Source: a virus
Direction: 5' to 3' (one strand)
IMG/VR virus record: IMGVR_UViG_3300025941_000101
Coordinates: 1-23,076 of that record
Length of the DNA: 23,076 nt
Position numbers and translations under genes: made by a program. The notes under the pieces were generated by a model that searched no databases, was not told where the DNA came from, and saw only the letters and a program-made list of their open reading frames with translations. The stretch's first letter is position 1. Each line of letters starts with the position of its first letter. Below are positions 12,713 through 19,946 of this stretch, piece by piece.

Positions 12713-13390
12713 TCAAGGACCTCCATAGGGCGCTTGATTGACCGACGTCGCCGGATTCAGATAGCGATACAGAAGATAGTTACTCCCCAATGTATTGGCT
12801 GTATTACCGATGGTCTGCCCGATATCTCCATAGGCCGATGCCCGCGCATTGCCGGCGGACATCAGGGCATTGCTGTTCGCGTTTGCCATGTTGGTTCCAG
12901 CCGCTTGAGTGGCATTCGTGGCTGCTTGCCCCGCTCCGGCCACTCCCGATAATCGGCTCACATAGTCACCGAAATTCTGGTTGGCCAAGCCATTGGCATA
13001 GGTCTCTCCTGCCTTTACCGCAGCGCCAGAAAGCAATCCACCCCGAGCAGCCGCAGACCGATTGATTGCATCCTGACCCTGTCCCAGATTGAACTGGAAG
13101 TCAGGCGATGTTGAGAAGCTCGAAAAGTCGGCTTTGCCAGAACCCTTCACGACATTGCCATTGGCGTCGACGGTATCGAGCCCATACAGCTTGGCGATCT
13201 GATCCAACGCGCTTGCGCCGGTCGTTCTCCAGGGAGCCTGATCAGCGCGCGTTTGGGCATATTGCGCGCCTTGTTGTGATATCGAGGCATTGGAGGCACT
13301 CTTGATGGCGCCGGCCTGTTTGTTAGAAGCATAGATGGACGCACCGACCCCAACTGCGGCCACGCTCACCGCTGCAATGACTGCACTCAT
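12713..13390 (-). CDS. Ejection/DNA-transfer protein (gp7/p32-like)
   Basis: 225 aa. The N-terminal hydrophobic helix (AAVSVAAVGVGASIYASNK) is followed by a Gln/Ala-rich segment. The family signature FQFNLGQGQDAINRSAAARG (about 98-117) leads into GLLSGAAVKAGETYANGLAN and a tail with repeated GxxAGQAATNATQAAG. This matches P22 gp7-like DNA-transfer proteins of podoviruses. It is the first of three consecutive ejection genes; start overlaps the cupin gene stop (ATGA). The C-terminus is cleanly ended by a stop that nearly abuts the next gene. Confidence 0.8.
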   Translation of the reverse strand: MSAVIAAVSVAAVGVGASIYASNKQAGAIKSASNASISQQGAQYAQTRADQAPWRTTGASALDQIAKLYGLDTVDANGNVVKGSGKADFSSFSTSPDFQFNLGQGQDAINRSAAARGGLLSGAAVKAGETYANGLANQNFGDYVSRLSGVAGAGQAATNATQAAGTNMANANSNALMSAGNARASAYGDIGQTIGNTANTLGSNYLLYRYLNPATSVNQAPYGGP

Positions 13391-13851
13391 GAAAGCCTCT
13401 GTTGATTCAGAGCCGCGCCCAACTCTTTCACGGATTCGGCGGACTCAAAGATATCGGCTTCGAGGGTCGCGATATCCCGCTCGCCTGTGGGATTCGGATG
13501 AATAGTACGTGCAATGACGTCATCCACCGCATAAACCACCATCTGGTAGCCGGGCAATGTCACAATCTCAGACGGCGCTTGGAAAGCATCCCTACTCCCG
13601 TCACGTTGGACGAGAACGACCGAACCTTCCAGTAACTGGCAGACGTGGCCATGCCTGTGAACGCGGCCCGTCAGCAGCGTCCCGACTGGAATGCGAATCT
13701 CGCGGATGTACAGATTGCCCTCAAAAAGATGTTTCAGAGGGCACTGCGTTTGCTCCAGCGTGAGAAACTGATCCGTTAGTGCCGCCACCTTTTCCGTCCA
13801 AGTCAAACCCGGCAGCTGGTCCCACTGGGGGATAGGGACGTCGTTTGGCAT
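13387..13851 (-). CDS. Cupin-like (RmlC-fold) phage protein
   Basis: 154 aa. Motif 1 of the cupin fold is visible as GRVHRHGHVCQLLEGSVVL (about 62-80), with three His (65, 67, 69) and an acidic residue. Motif 2-like residues are PGYQMVVYAVDDVIARTIHP (about 100-119, H118). A metal site in a small beta-barrel is therefore likely. Cupin-fold proteins occur among virion genes of podoviruses, but their role is not established. It may be a virion accessory protein or a small-molecule or sugar-binding module. It lies between tail and ejection genes and overlaps the upstream small gene by 131 bases. Confidence 0.7.
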   Translation of the reverse strand: MPNDVPIPQWDQLPGLTWTEKVAALTDQFLTLEQTQCPLKHLFEGNLYIREIRIPVGTLLTGRVHRHGHVCQLLEGSVVLVQRDGSRDAFQAPSEIVTLPGYQMVVYAVDDVIARTIHPNPTGERDIATLEADIFESAESVKELGAALNQQRLS

Positions 13852-13945
13852 CGGCCATCATCCTTTGGTAGCACAGCATCTGAGCGACACCGGCATTCAA
13901 TTTCTTGAGTTCGTCGAGAATCGCTTGCGCTGTAACTTCGTTCAT
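13721..13945 (-). CDS. Small helical protein with read-on C-terminus
   Basis: 74 aa. Residues 1-34 (MNEVTAQAILDELKKLNAGV, then QMLCYQRMMADAK) look like a genuine helical peptide. Residues 35-74 lie entirely in another frame of the cupin gene and look like translation of that overlap (Gly/Pro-rich, no structure). Codon 35 is CGA. A T in its first base would give TGA and would leave the cupin protein unchanged (AAC to AAT, both Asn). The original protein was therefore perhaps 34 aa. Start overlaps the upstream stop (ATGA). Function unknown. Confidence 0.55.
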   Translation of the reverse strand: MNEVTAQAILDELKKLNAGVAQMLCYQRMMADAKRRPYPPVGPAAGFDLDGKGGGTNGSVSHAGANAVPSETSF

Positions 13946-14637
13946 ATGACCTGATACTGAAAGACGAACATCATGACCCGATTGCTGGTATCCACTGCGA
14001 TGAACTGCAGGCTCGCGCGATCATTCGTGAGATCACTCAGTATCGCCGCTCCCTGACCAGCCACGGTGTTGCAAAAGGCGATGCCCGAGCACTGCTTGTT
14101 GTCCGTGAAGTTCGACGCGATGGGGAGCGAGATACCCAATTCCACCGCGCCTGCGGCCGTGGGGTCCAGATCCACCCGGCCTGACACCGTCACCACGCTT
14201 CCAATTCTCGTGTAGGCGCAGAGATTGGCTCCCGAAGTATCCAGATTGGTCACGTTCGTGAGCGTCGGCGTGTACGTGCCCGTTGCGAATGCGGCGGCAA
14301 GGGCTGCAGTAATGGCCGTGGTCACTTCGGAATCGCGCGCGATAGTTGACGGAATATCCGTGTCCGCCAGCGCTCCAAACCCCAATGCCCCGGCACGGCG
14401 TACGAAGAACGTATCATCCGTCGTCGCGCCGATGTCCGCGGGCGTTCCTGGCGTATTAGTAACACGCCCAATGACGCTAGTGGGAATACTGTCGCGCAAC
14501 TTTGGGTTAGTGACAACCTTGTCCGCCAACTTCGTGATGGTGACGGAGTTGTCATCGGGCACCACTGCGGTTGACCTCGTCCATCGATCCCAGTCTGCTT
14601 GGTTGACCGGCGGAAACCCAGGCGGCTTAAGTGGCAT
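13942..14637 (-). CDS. Putative tail fibre / tail tip protein
   Basis: 231 aa. The N-terminus is Pro-rich (PLKPPGFPPVNQADWDRW). Residues 30-105 contain the fibre-like ITKLADKVVTNPKLRDSIPT and FFVRRAGALGFGALADTDIP. The C-terminal 110 residues form a beta-rich domain (GTYTPTLTNVTNLDTSG, YTRIGSVVTVSGRVDLDPTA, ELGISLPIASNF) common at the ends of phage tail-fibre and tailspike proteins. It probably forms a trimeric distal fibre attached below the tail hub. The start overlaps the gp10-like gene by 11 bases. Confidence 0.7.
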   Translation of the reverse strand: MPLKPPGFPPVNQADWDRWTRSTAVVPDDNSVTITKLADKVVTNPKLRDSIPTSVIGRVTNTPGTPADIGATTDDTFFVRRAGALGFGALADTDIPSTIARDSEVTTAITAALAAAFATGTYTPTLTNVTNLDTSGANLCAYTRIGSVVTVSGRVDLDPTAAGAVELGISLPIASNFTDNKQCSGIAFCNTVAGQGAAILSDLTNDRASLQFIAVDTSNRVMMFVFQYQVI

Positions 14638-15994
14638 TTTTCAGGATCGCCTGTATCAATGTGCGCCGGACGGGATCTGATACCTTGTACCGATACACAC
14701 GATCTCGAGACTGCCCCAGCCGGTTAAACAAAGCAGCACGGCGAAAGTCTCCGGCCTTACCCAACTGACGCCAGATCTCATTCGACCATGTACGTCCACC
14801 GTCATCCGACCAATCCAGCATGACTCGGGGATCTTCGCCCTGCCCCGTAGTTCCCACGCCCTGTTCGAAGACGAGCTCGAGGGATGCATGCGGGATGAGC
14901 AGGTTGTCCTGTGCAATCGCGGGGGCGGCAACCTGAGACACCAGGGTATCGCCCCACTCAGTGAACGTGCCGGCATCCAGAATCCCGAGTTTGTTCGAGG
15001 TGCGATCCCCCACGTAGGTTGTGTTGTTCCCACGGAGCACAAAGGCCGCGCGCCAGTTCGAATATCCGTAGGACTGCCGCTCATGCCAAAGCTGGGTTGA
15101 CACATCGTAAACCCACGTAGCCTCGTTGTAGGTCAGCCCATACATGGAGTGGCCATTCTCGATCCAGGTATTCCCCACGCACTCCTGGGCGGCGTACTTC
15201 GCAATGGCCTGCTCCATGGCGGTCTGCGAGATCCGCACCGGGGTATAGCCGTTCACCCGTCTGACCGTACCGTCGGTAGCGGGAAAGAAGATGGAATTGT
15301 CGATCTTCGCCGGTCCATACTTGGACGTAGTCCCGATCTCCATGAAGCCCGAGGACGTGCGGCTCAACGGGAAGGCGGGATCACCTGAGTTGTACCAAAC
15401 TTCCGTTGTCTGACGGCCAAAGAGAAACAGTTCCCGGTGATCAACAATGCCGACCACCACGTCATCGGGTGCGGCTTCGGCGGAAGCAAAATCCAGCGCA
15501 TCCCACCCGGAAGGATCAAAGGCCGTGTGATTGACGTATACCCGCCCATCCCCTGGGCCTCCGACCATATAACCGTCGAGGAACGCGACCCACTCATATC
15601 CGGGAAAGTCAGGATCCGTGATTTGTGCGGTGACTGCCCCATCCCACAGATAGGAAGGGCCGTTCACCGTCACCATGACGTGCGAGCCGTCTCCATCGAT
15701 GAATACCGGCCCCGCGCCTGGGATTGAGCCCAATGCAGTGACCAGGCCTCCAGCCGTCACGCTGTAGAGTTGAGTTCCCGAGACGACGTAGCCGAGATTG
15801 TTGACGATCTCTGCCCCTCTCATGGGGCCAGTGCCGAAGCTCAGGAAGTCCTTAATCCCGAAACAGGCGACCACTGCCGCAGCCGTTTTAGCGGCGGGCG
15901 GTGCCGGCTCGAGGTAGGAATTCACCATCCGTTGACATGAGAGGGGTAAGGATGCGTGCTGGTAATTCTGAGTTCCAAAGGGGACGGCCGGCAT
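14627..15994 (-). CDS. Packaged-DNA stabilisation protein (P22 gp10-like tail hub)
   Basis: 455 aa. It plugs the portal after packaging and forms part of the tail machine. The N-terminus MPAVPFGTQNYQHASLPLSC leads into a beta-propeller-like series of short repeats (GAEIVNNLGYVVSGTQLYSV, YEWVAFLDGYMVGGPGDGRV). The C-terminal signature DWSDDGGRTWSNEIWRQLGK followed by RRAALFNRLGQSRDRVYRYK is characteristic of this family. Length is close to P22 gp10. ATG 15994 shares its A with the upstream TGA (TGATG). It lies directly after the gp4-like gene, as in P22-type phages. Confidence 0.88.
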   Translation of the reverse strand: MPAVPFGTQNYQHASLPLSCQRMVNSYLEPAPPAAKTAAAVVACFGIKDFLSFGTGPMRGAEIVNNLGYVVSGTQLYSVTAGGLVTALGSIPGAGPVFIDGDGSHVMVTVNGPSYLWDGAVTAQITDPDFPGYEWVAFLDGYMVGGPGDGRVYVNHTAFDPSGWDALDFASAEAAPDDVVVGIVDHRELFLFGRQTTEVWYNSGDPAFPLSRTSSGFMEIGTTSKYGPAKIDNSIFFPATDGTVRRVNGYTPVRISQTAMEQAIAKYAAQECVGNTWIENGHSMYGLTYNEATWVYDVSTQLWHERQSYGYSNWRAAFVLRGNNTTYVGDRTSNKLGILDAGTFTEWGDTLVSQVAAPAIAQDNLLIPHASLELVFEQGVGTTGQGEDPRVMLDWSDDGGRTWSNEIWRQLGKAGDFRRAALFNRLGQSRDRVYRYKVSDPVRRTLIQAILKNAT

Positions 15995-16368
15995 CAGAAA
16001 TACTCAGCCCTGACTGGCCGTGAGACGACCGTGGGCGAGAGAATCTTCCGCAGCTGCCGCTCTGCCATGGAGGTAGTGGGCAACCCCAAGATGCCTTCGG
16101 TGGCGATCTTGGAGCGCTTGGGCTCGCCTAACATGAAGTCATCGACCAGTAACGCCGCCACCATGGCGATAATGGAATCCACCATCACGTCATCTATGCC
16201 GTCGGCAAAGTCAATGACCGCGATGTCCAAGTCCTGGAGTTGCTTTTGAATCGCGTCGCACTTCTCCCCGATCAACACCGCGTCTTCCGCCGAGAGTGAG
16301 TTGCCCACGGGCAGCACCCCCAGCTTCCGGGCTACCCGCTCCTTGAATTGATAAAGGTTGACACTCAC
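15994..16368 (-). CDS. Head completion / connector protein (P22 gp4-like)
   Basis: 124 aa from GTG 16368 (MSVNLYQFKERVARKLGVLP). An N-terminal helix-turn-helix element with KERVARKLGVL is followed by a long helix (AEDAVLIGEKCDAIQKQLQD) and helix IDDVMVDSIIAMVAALLVDD. This all-helical plan and the place before the gp10-like gene match connector proteins that bind the portal exit after packaging. The family match is by order and helical pattern, not by unmistakable residues. Confidence 0.65.
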   Translation of the reverse strand: MSVNLYQFKERVARKLGVLPVGNSLSAEDAVLIGEKCDAIQKQLQDLDIAVIDFADGIDDVMVDSIIAMVAALLVDDFMLGEPKRSKIATEGILGLPTTSMAERQLRKILSPTVVSRPVRAEYF

Positions 16369-16504
16369 GGAACCTCCCGGAATTGATCAGTCCCTTGGCA
16401 ACCAGCGGTGGAACATCCTTGCTCCACCCTTTTGTGGCCGCGATGGCGCCGTAGCCCGGGAAAACCCCGGACCACGGCTCATCGCCTATGAGCTCAACCT
16501 TCAC
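16211..16504 (-). CDS. Small protein with read-on C-terminus
   Basis: 97 aa from GTG 16504, which overlaps the previous stop as GTGA; an in-frame ATG at 16516 lies within the upstream gene. Residues 1-47 (MKVELIGDEPWSGVFPGYGA, then WSKDVPPLVAKGLINSGRF) look real and resemble small phage proteins found next to head completion genes. Residues 48-97 are out-of-frame translation of the gp4-like gene (Arg/Gly-rich). TGT at 16361-16363 would be TGA with one base change, so the original was perhaps 47 aa. Role unknown; location suggests head or connector accessory. Confidence 0.55.
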   Translation of the reverse strand: MKVELIGDEPWSGVFPGYGAIAATKGWSKDVPPLVAKGLINSGRFRECQPLSIQGAGSPEAGGAARGQLTLGGRRGVDRGEVRRDSKATPGLGHRGH

Positions 16505-16923
16505 TGATTGGTGCACATCACGGTCAGGTTGAACAATCCCGCCGCCGGAGTTGTGGCAACCGTGGTGATGTTGATCTGCACCTTGGTGCGGACTGCCGTG
16601 ACGACGGGTGCCGGAGAGATTCCCCAGAACGCCGAACCCGCGCCCGAACCGGTGGTGACACCGGTAATCGCATCCACCGTTGAGGCGCCCACGAGTTGGA
16701 TTTTGTAAACCAACGCAGAGGCCGCAAGCGATGCGGTACTGACAATGAACCCGATAACAGTGACGTTCTCGGGGATGTACCCCAGTTCCACGATATCGCC
16801 CACATCATCGAGTGAGGTCGTTGCGATCGTGGCGCTGAAGGTATAAGAGACGCTGCCAGCCTCATAAGGCTTCGGCACCAAATGCGCGGCGCTGTTCGCC
16901 ACCGCTACTGTTGCTGCTGTCAC
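16501..16923 (-). CDS. Head decoration / capsid-associated protein (putative)
   Basis: 140 aa from GTG 16923; GGAG lies about 10 bases upstream. The whole chain is beta-rich with alternating Val/Thr/Ser (SYTFSATIATTSLDDVGDIV, VTVIGFIVSTASLAAS, VQINITTVATTPAAGLFNLT). It directly follows the major capsid gene. Small beta-sandwich proteins in this place often decorate or cement the capsid. No known signature was seen, so the role is inferred from fold and position. Confidence 0.5.
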   Translation of the reverse strand: MTAATVAVANSAAHLVPKPYEAGSVSYTFSATIATTSLDDVGDIVELGYIPENVTVIGFIVSTASLAASALVYKIQLVGASTVDAITGVTTGSGAGSAFWGISPAPVVTAVRTKVQINITTVATTPAAGLFNLTVMCTNQ

Positions 16924-16950
16924 TTTGAAATTACTCCGTAGTGGTGGTTA

Positions 16951-18084
16951 TTAACCGTCAGCGACTGCTGAGGCGAAGATAGTCAGAATGCCGTTGTCCT
17001 TCGGCGTGGTGGTGTCCGTCGCTCCGGTTCCGAACTGGATCTTGCCGACGTCGTAGATCTGCTGGATTGCTACACCGCGCTTGGTCTGGTAGTCCATCTC
17101 CTGTGTGCGTGTATTCCAGCGCTGAGCCAGCGCATATCCCAGTGCCTGCGCACCGCACAGGTAACATTCGCCGACATCAATCGATGAAGCGCCCTGAGCG
17201 AGCCAGGTGTTCTGCGCCAGCTCCGGGATCTCGCGTACGATCACGCCGTCCCACACGATGTCGCCATCGGTAAAGAGCGGGTTGTCGGTACCCCGATCCA
17301 AGGCGTACTGCCGCGACTGAATGATATTCGTGTCGAGCTTGAGATCGCGGAAACAGGTTGATGGGGCGAACATGACGTACCATTCCTCATCCCCGTTGAC
17401 CTTGATGGGACGGATCTTGGGAGTGGCTGCCTTCGCCAGACGTTTGGCGAGTGAGACCATGGAGGAAGACAGCTTGTCGTTCGTGCTGTCCACGGTCGCC
17501 AAAGCGGTGGCAAACACGTTCGAAACACCATTGGCGACCAGAATTCCATAGAGCGCGCGGTCACGGTTGTTGGTCGTCCAGGTATTCAGCGCGGTTGCGT
17601 TGGCCACCTGAAACGTAGACGTGCTGCCGGTGCCGTTCGGACCTTGGCCGGCGCCTGCGAGAACCGCATCTTTCTGACCCAATGCACTGATGAAGCGGTC
17701 GCGGGTCTGCTCCATCGACCAGCTCTGCAGCACCGCCTTGGCGGCCTCGCGCAAGCTGATTGCAGTAACCTGCTCCTCAAACTCCGGTACCACGACACCA
17801 TGGCGATAGAGATTGACGGCGAGGGGCCAGGAGCGCTGGCTCAGGTCCTCCTCGAAGCCCTGCAAGGTCTGATTATTCTTCTTGCCCGCGCCCTGAAGAC
17901 GATTCACGAGCTCGAAATAGATGGTGTCGCCTGCGGACTTGGAGAGTTTCTCCTTGACCTGGACGATGGAATTCTCGTCCGTGCCCATGTAGCGGGCGAG
18001 CCGGTTGCCACGGATGTACTCCGTGAAATAGTTATCGTCCCACTGTTTGACCCGCAATGCGGTAGGGACGGTTGTATCAGCCAT
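16951..18084 (-). CDS. Major capsid protein (N4-gp56 family)
   Basis: 377 aa. It forms the icosahedral shell. The N-terminus (VKQWDDNYFTEYIRGNRLAR) leads to the family hallmark SAGDTIYFELVNRLQGAG (about 50-67), followed by LQGFEEDLSQRSWPLAVNLY and RHGVVVPEFEEQ. Later residues include KRLAKAATPKIRPIKVNGDE and GVIVREIPEL. The C-terminus has YDVGKIQFGTGATD. The series is typical of HK97-fold capsid proteins of the N4-gp56 (DUF4043) type. The scaffold gene lies just upstream and GGAG sits 9 bases before the start. Abundant expression is expected, but no promoter was identified. Confidence 0.85.
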   Translation of the reverse strand: MADTTVPTALRVKQWDDNYFTEYIRGNRLARYMGTDENSIVQVKEKLSKSAGDTIYFELVNRLQGAGKKNNQTLQGFEEDLSQRSWPLAVNLYRHGVVVPEFEEQVTAISLREAAKAVLQSWSMEQTRDRFISALGQKDAVLAGAGQGPNGTGSTSTFQVANATALNTWTTNNRDRALYGILVANGVSNVFATALATVDSTNDKLSSSMVSLAKRLAKAATPKIRPIKVNGDEEWYVMFAPSTCFRDLKLDTNIIQSRQYALDRGTDNPLFTDGDIVWDGVIVREIPELAQNTWLAQGASSIDVGECYLCGAQALGYALAQRWNTRTQEMDYQTKRGVAIQQIYDVGKIQFGTGATDTTTPKDNGILTIFASAVADG

Positions 18085-18089
18085 GGTGG

Positions 18090-18869
18090 CTATCTCCGAT
18101 CATTGATTCGTAATAGGGATTTCAGCGGGGGCGGACCCGCATAGACGGGTTCCGTCACCACAGGGGAGCTGTCGGAATTGAGGGAGGCCGGAACAGCGGG
18201 AGGCTTTACGCCTCCCTTGGCCGCGAACTCCGCTTCAACTTCAGCTCGAATGGATGCTTTGAGCTTTTCTCGGTAGGCGACCGGATCGCCGTTCACCGAA
18301 CCTAACTCGCGATGCAGTAGGCCTTGCTTATAGGCGTACTCTGCCGGGTTGCGCTCCTGACGCAAGCGTACGAACAGTGACGGGTCCGCTTCGGCAGCCT
18401 CGAGAAAGGCCGCTTGCATCTCGTCGTAGTCCTTGTGTCGCTGGCGTGCGATCTCAGCCGTGAGGTTGCAGCGCTCGACAAAGAGTGTTTCCTGCAGCTG
18501 TTCCCGTTCGCTTTTGAGGGCGCCGGGAAGATCAGTCCAGGGGTCAATCGGCTCTTTCTTGGGCTGCTCCAACTCACGCAGTCGCGCTTCTGCGGCCTGA
18601 CGCTTCTCGCGCTCGGCCTGCATGGCCCTTTTGTAGGCTTGTTCCTTCTCGGACTCTTGGACTGGAGCAACAACCAGCGGTGCTACGACCGGAGGAGTTA
18701 CCTCGGGAGGCGTGATAACCGGAGTGGCCTCGACCTTGGGTTCGGCTTTCGCCTCCACCTTCGGTTCTGCCTTCGGCTCCTCGGTCGGCGTCACCGAGAC
18801 AAAACGCCCGTTTTCATCACGCGCACGATTACCAATCAACGAGTCCAGAGACGGACTTTCGTCAGCCAT
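18090..18869 (-). CDS. Scaffolding protein (putative)
   Basis: 259 aa. Charged, Pro/Glu/Lys-rich N-terminus with a repeated EPKAEPKVEAKAEPKVEA stretch (about 31-48), then a Pro/Val-rich segment and a long coiled coil (ESEKEQAYKRAMQAEREKRQ and onward to about residue 140). The C-terminal half is helical and acidic. Immediately precedes the major capsid gene, the usual place for a scaffold. Composition and context support the call, as scaffold sequences themselves are poorly conserved. AGGTGG precedes ATG 18869. Confidence 0.7.
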   Translation of the reverse strand: MADESPSLDSLIGNRARDENGRFVSVTPTEEPKAEPKVEAKAEPKVEATPVITPPEVTPPVVAPLVVAPVQESEKEQAYKRAMQAEREKRQAAEARLRELEQPKKEPIDPWTDLPGALKSEREQLQETLFVERCNLTAEIARQRHKDYDEMQAAFLEAAEADPSLFVRLRQERNPAEYAYKQGLLHRELGSVNGDPVAYREKLKASIRAEVEAEFAAKGGVKPPAVPASLNSDSSPVVTEPVYAGPPPLKSLLRINDRR

Positions 18870-18975
18870 ACATCCACCTATCGTTTGGATTTATTCACGA
18901 AGCGCCCGCACTGCGGCGTCCAGTTTCCTCATTGACGGAGAGGAGTCCCGATGAACGCCCTTAAAGCCGGCGGCG

Positions 18976-19932
18976 CTAGTCCAATGCCGTGAGAATCAAT
19001 ACGAGCGCTTCTTCGTCGTCTCGTTCTGCCTGCTCGCGCATCAGAAATTCAATTTCACGATCGATCCGCGCACTCAGTGCTGCGGGCGCCTCGCCCAGTG
19101 TTTGGGCGAGCGTCGTAAAGTCGGGAACCTTGTCGATGACCGCTTGCGGCGGTGCCCGCTCAAAGCTAGCCGGCGAGATGAAGACCGGCGCGGGTAGCTC
19201 TAGTAAGCCTTGTTTGCGGCGCTTCTTGCGGCGGTAGAACCCTTCTGCAATGCGCGGACTATCGACTGGGCCAGGCTGTGCACTGAATGGCTGATCGAGC
19301 GTGCCGAATGCATCGAATAGCATTCCCGCGATGCCAGCCAACGTGCCGGAGGCTGTCAGGGTGCCAGAGGCATTCAGCGTGATCGCGGTCGTGCCGCTGA
19401 TGGATCCCGAAGGCACATCGGCGGTTGCACTGGCGCCGAAGACGAGCGCCGAGAGTCCGGCGAGTGCGCCCGATCCCGTCAGCGTTGCGCTCTGCCCGAA
19501 GACAAGCGCGGAGGAACTCGCTAAGGCGCCGGTACCCGTCAATGCGCCAGTCTGTCCGAACGTCAGGGCACTCGAGCCCGCGAGCACTCCGCTGCCCGTG
19601 AGCGTACCCGTCTGACCGAATACGAGGGCCGCAGAGCCCGCGAGGACGCCGGCGCCTGTGATCGCCCCAGATTGGCCGAAGATCAGTGCCGCGGAGCCGC
19701 TGAGTGCTCCCGCGCCCGTAATCGCACCGATTTGTCCAAAGACCAGACCCGCGGTCCCTGCGAGGGCGCCCGACCCGGTGAGAACTCCCGACTGGCCAAA
19801 TGTCAGCGCGGCCGTGCCGGCTAATGCTCCATCCCCGGTGAGAGTGCCGGTTTGATCGAACGCGAGGGAAGCCGTTCCCGAGATCGCACCCGAGGTCGCG
19901 GCTTCCCACTGCGACCGCAGGTCTATGAACAT
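18976..19932 (-). CDS. Tandem 20-residue repeat protein, virion-type
   Basis: 318 aa. Residues 16-175 hold eight successive 20-residue repeats with consensus LTGxGxLAGxxALxFGQxGx, then two more degenerate units up to about residue 215. The repeats are followed by a linker with RRKKRRK (about 234-240) and a helical, acidic C-terminal domain (SARIDREIEFLMREQAERDD). Repeats with Gly turns and alternating hydrophobics suggest a beta-solenoid or elongated fibre. It sits between beta-rich virion-type genes and the scaffold, so a head fibre or surface decoration is plausible. Similar Gly/Thr/Leu repeats occur in other phage virion proteins; function unproven. Confidence 0.65.
   Translation of the reverse strand: MFIDLRSQWEAATSGAISGTASLAFDQTGTLTGDGALAGTAALTFGQSGVLTGSGALAGTAGLVFGQIGAITGAGALSGSAALIFGQSGAITGAGVLAGSAALVFGQTGTLTGSGVLAGSSALTFGQTGALTGTGALASSSALVFGQSATLTGSGALAGLSALVFGASATADVPSGSISGTTAITLNASGTLTASGTLAGIAGMLFDAFGTLDQPFSAQPGPVDSPRIAEGFYRRKKRRKQGLLELPAPVFISPASFERAPPQAVIDKVPDFTTLAQTLGEAPAALSARIDREIEFLMREQAERDDEEALVLILTALD
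19288..19890 (-). repeat. 60-bp tandem repeats within coding sequence (about 10 units)
   Basis: The gene at 18976-19932 is built from units that recur every 60 bases exactly from about 19408 to 19890, with two degenerate units to about 19288. Units share the same amino acid pattern but differ at many codon positions, so they are diverged and in-frame. The register is broken once, near 19400 (residues ADVPSGS). Copy-number change by recombination between units would keep the frame. Confidence 0.85.
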
Positions 19933-19946
19933 GGGTTACCCCAGCG

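Noticed and set aside
7543-14637. Diversity-generating retroelement with variable repeats in the tailspike or fibre
   Set aside because: No reverse transcriptase or template/variable repeat pair was found in the window.
18870-18975. Two 13-codon frames and an imperfect GC-rich inverted repeat upstream of the scaffold gene
   Set aside because: One plus-strand frame has a good ribosome site, but 13 codons is too short to support. The inverted repeat has a bulge and no following T run, so it is not a terminator call.
19301-19855. Plus-strand frames across the 60-bp repeats
   Set aside because: They are Pro/Ala/Val-rich reflections of the repeat gene on the opposite strand.
19288-19890. CRISPR array
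   Set aside because: The repeats are contiguous, diverged, in-frame coding units with no spacers.
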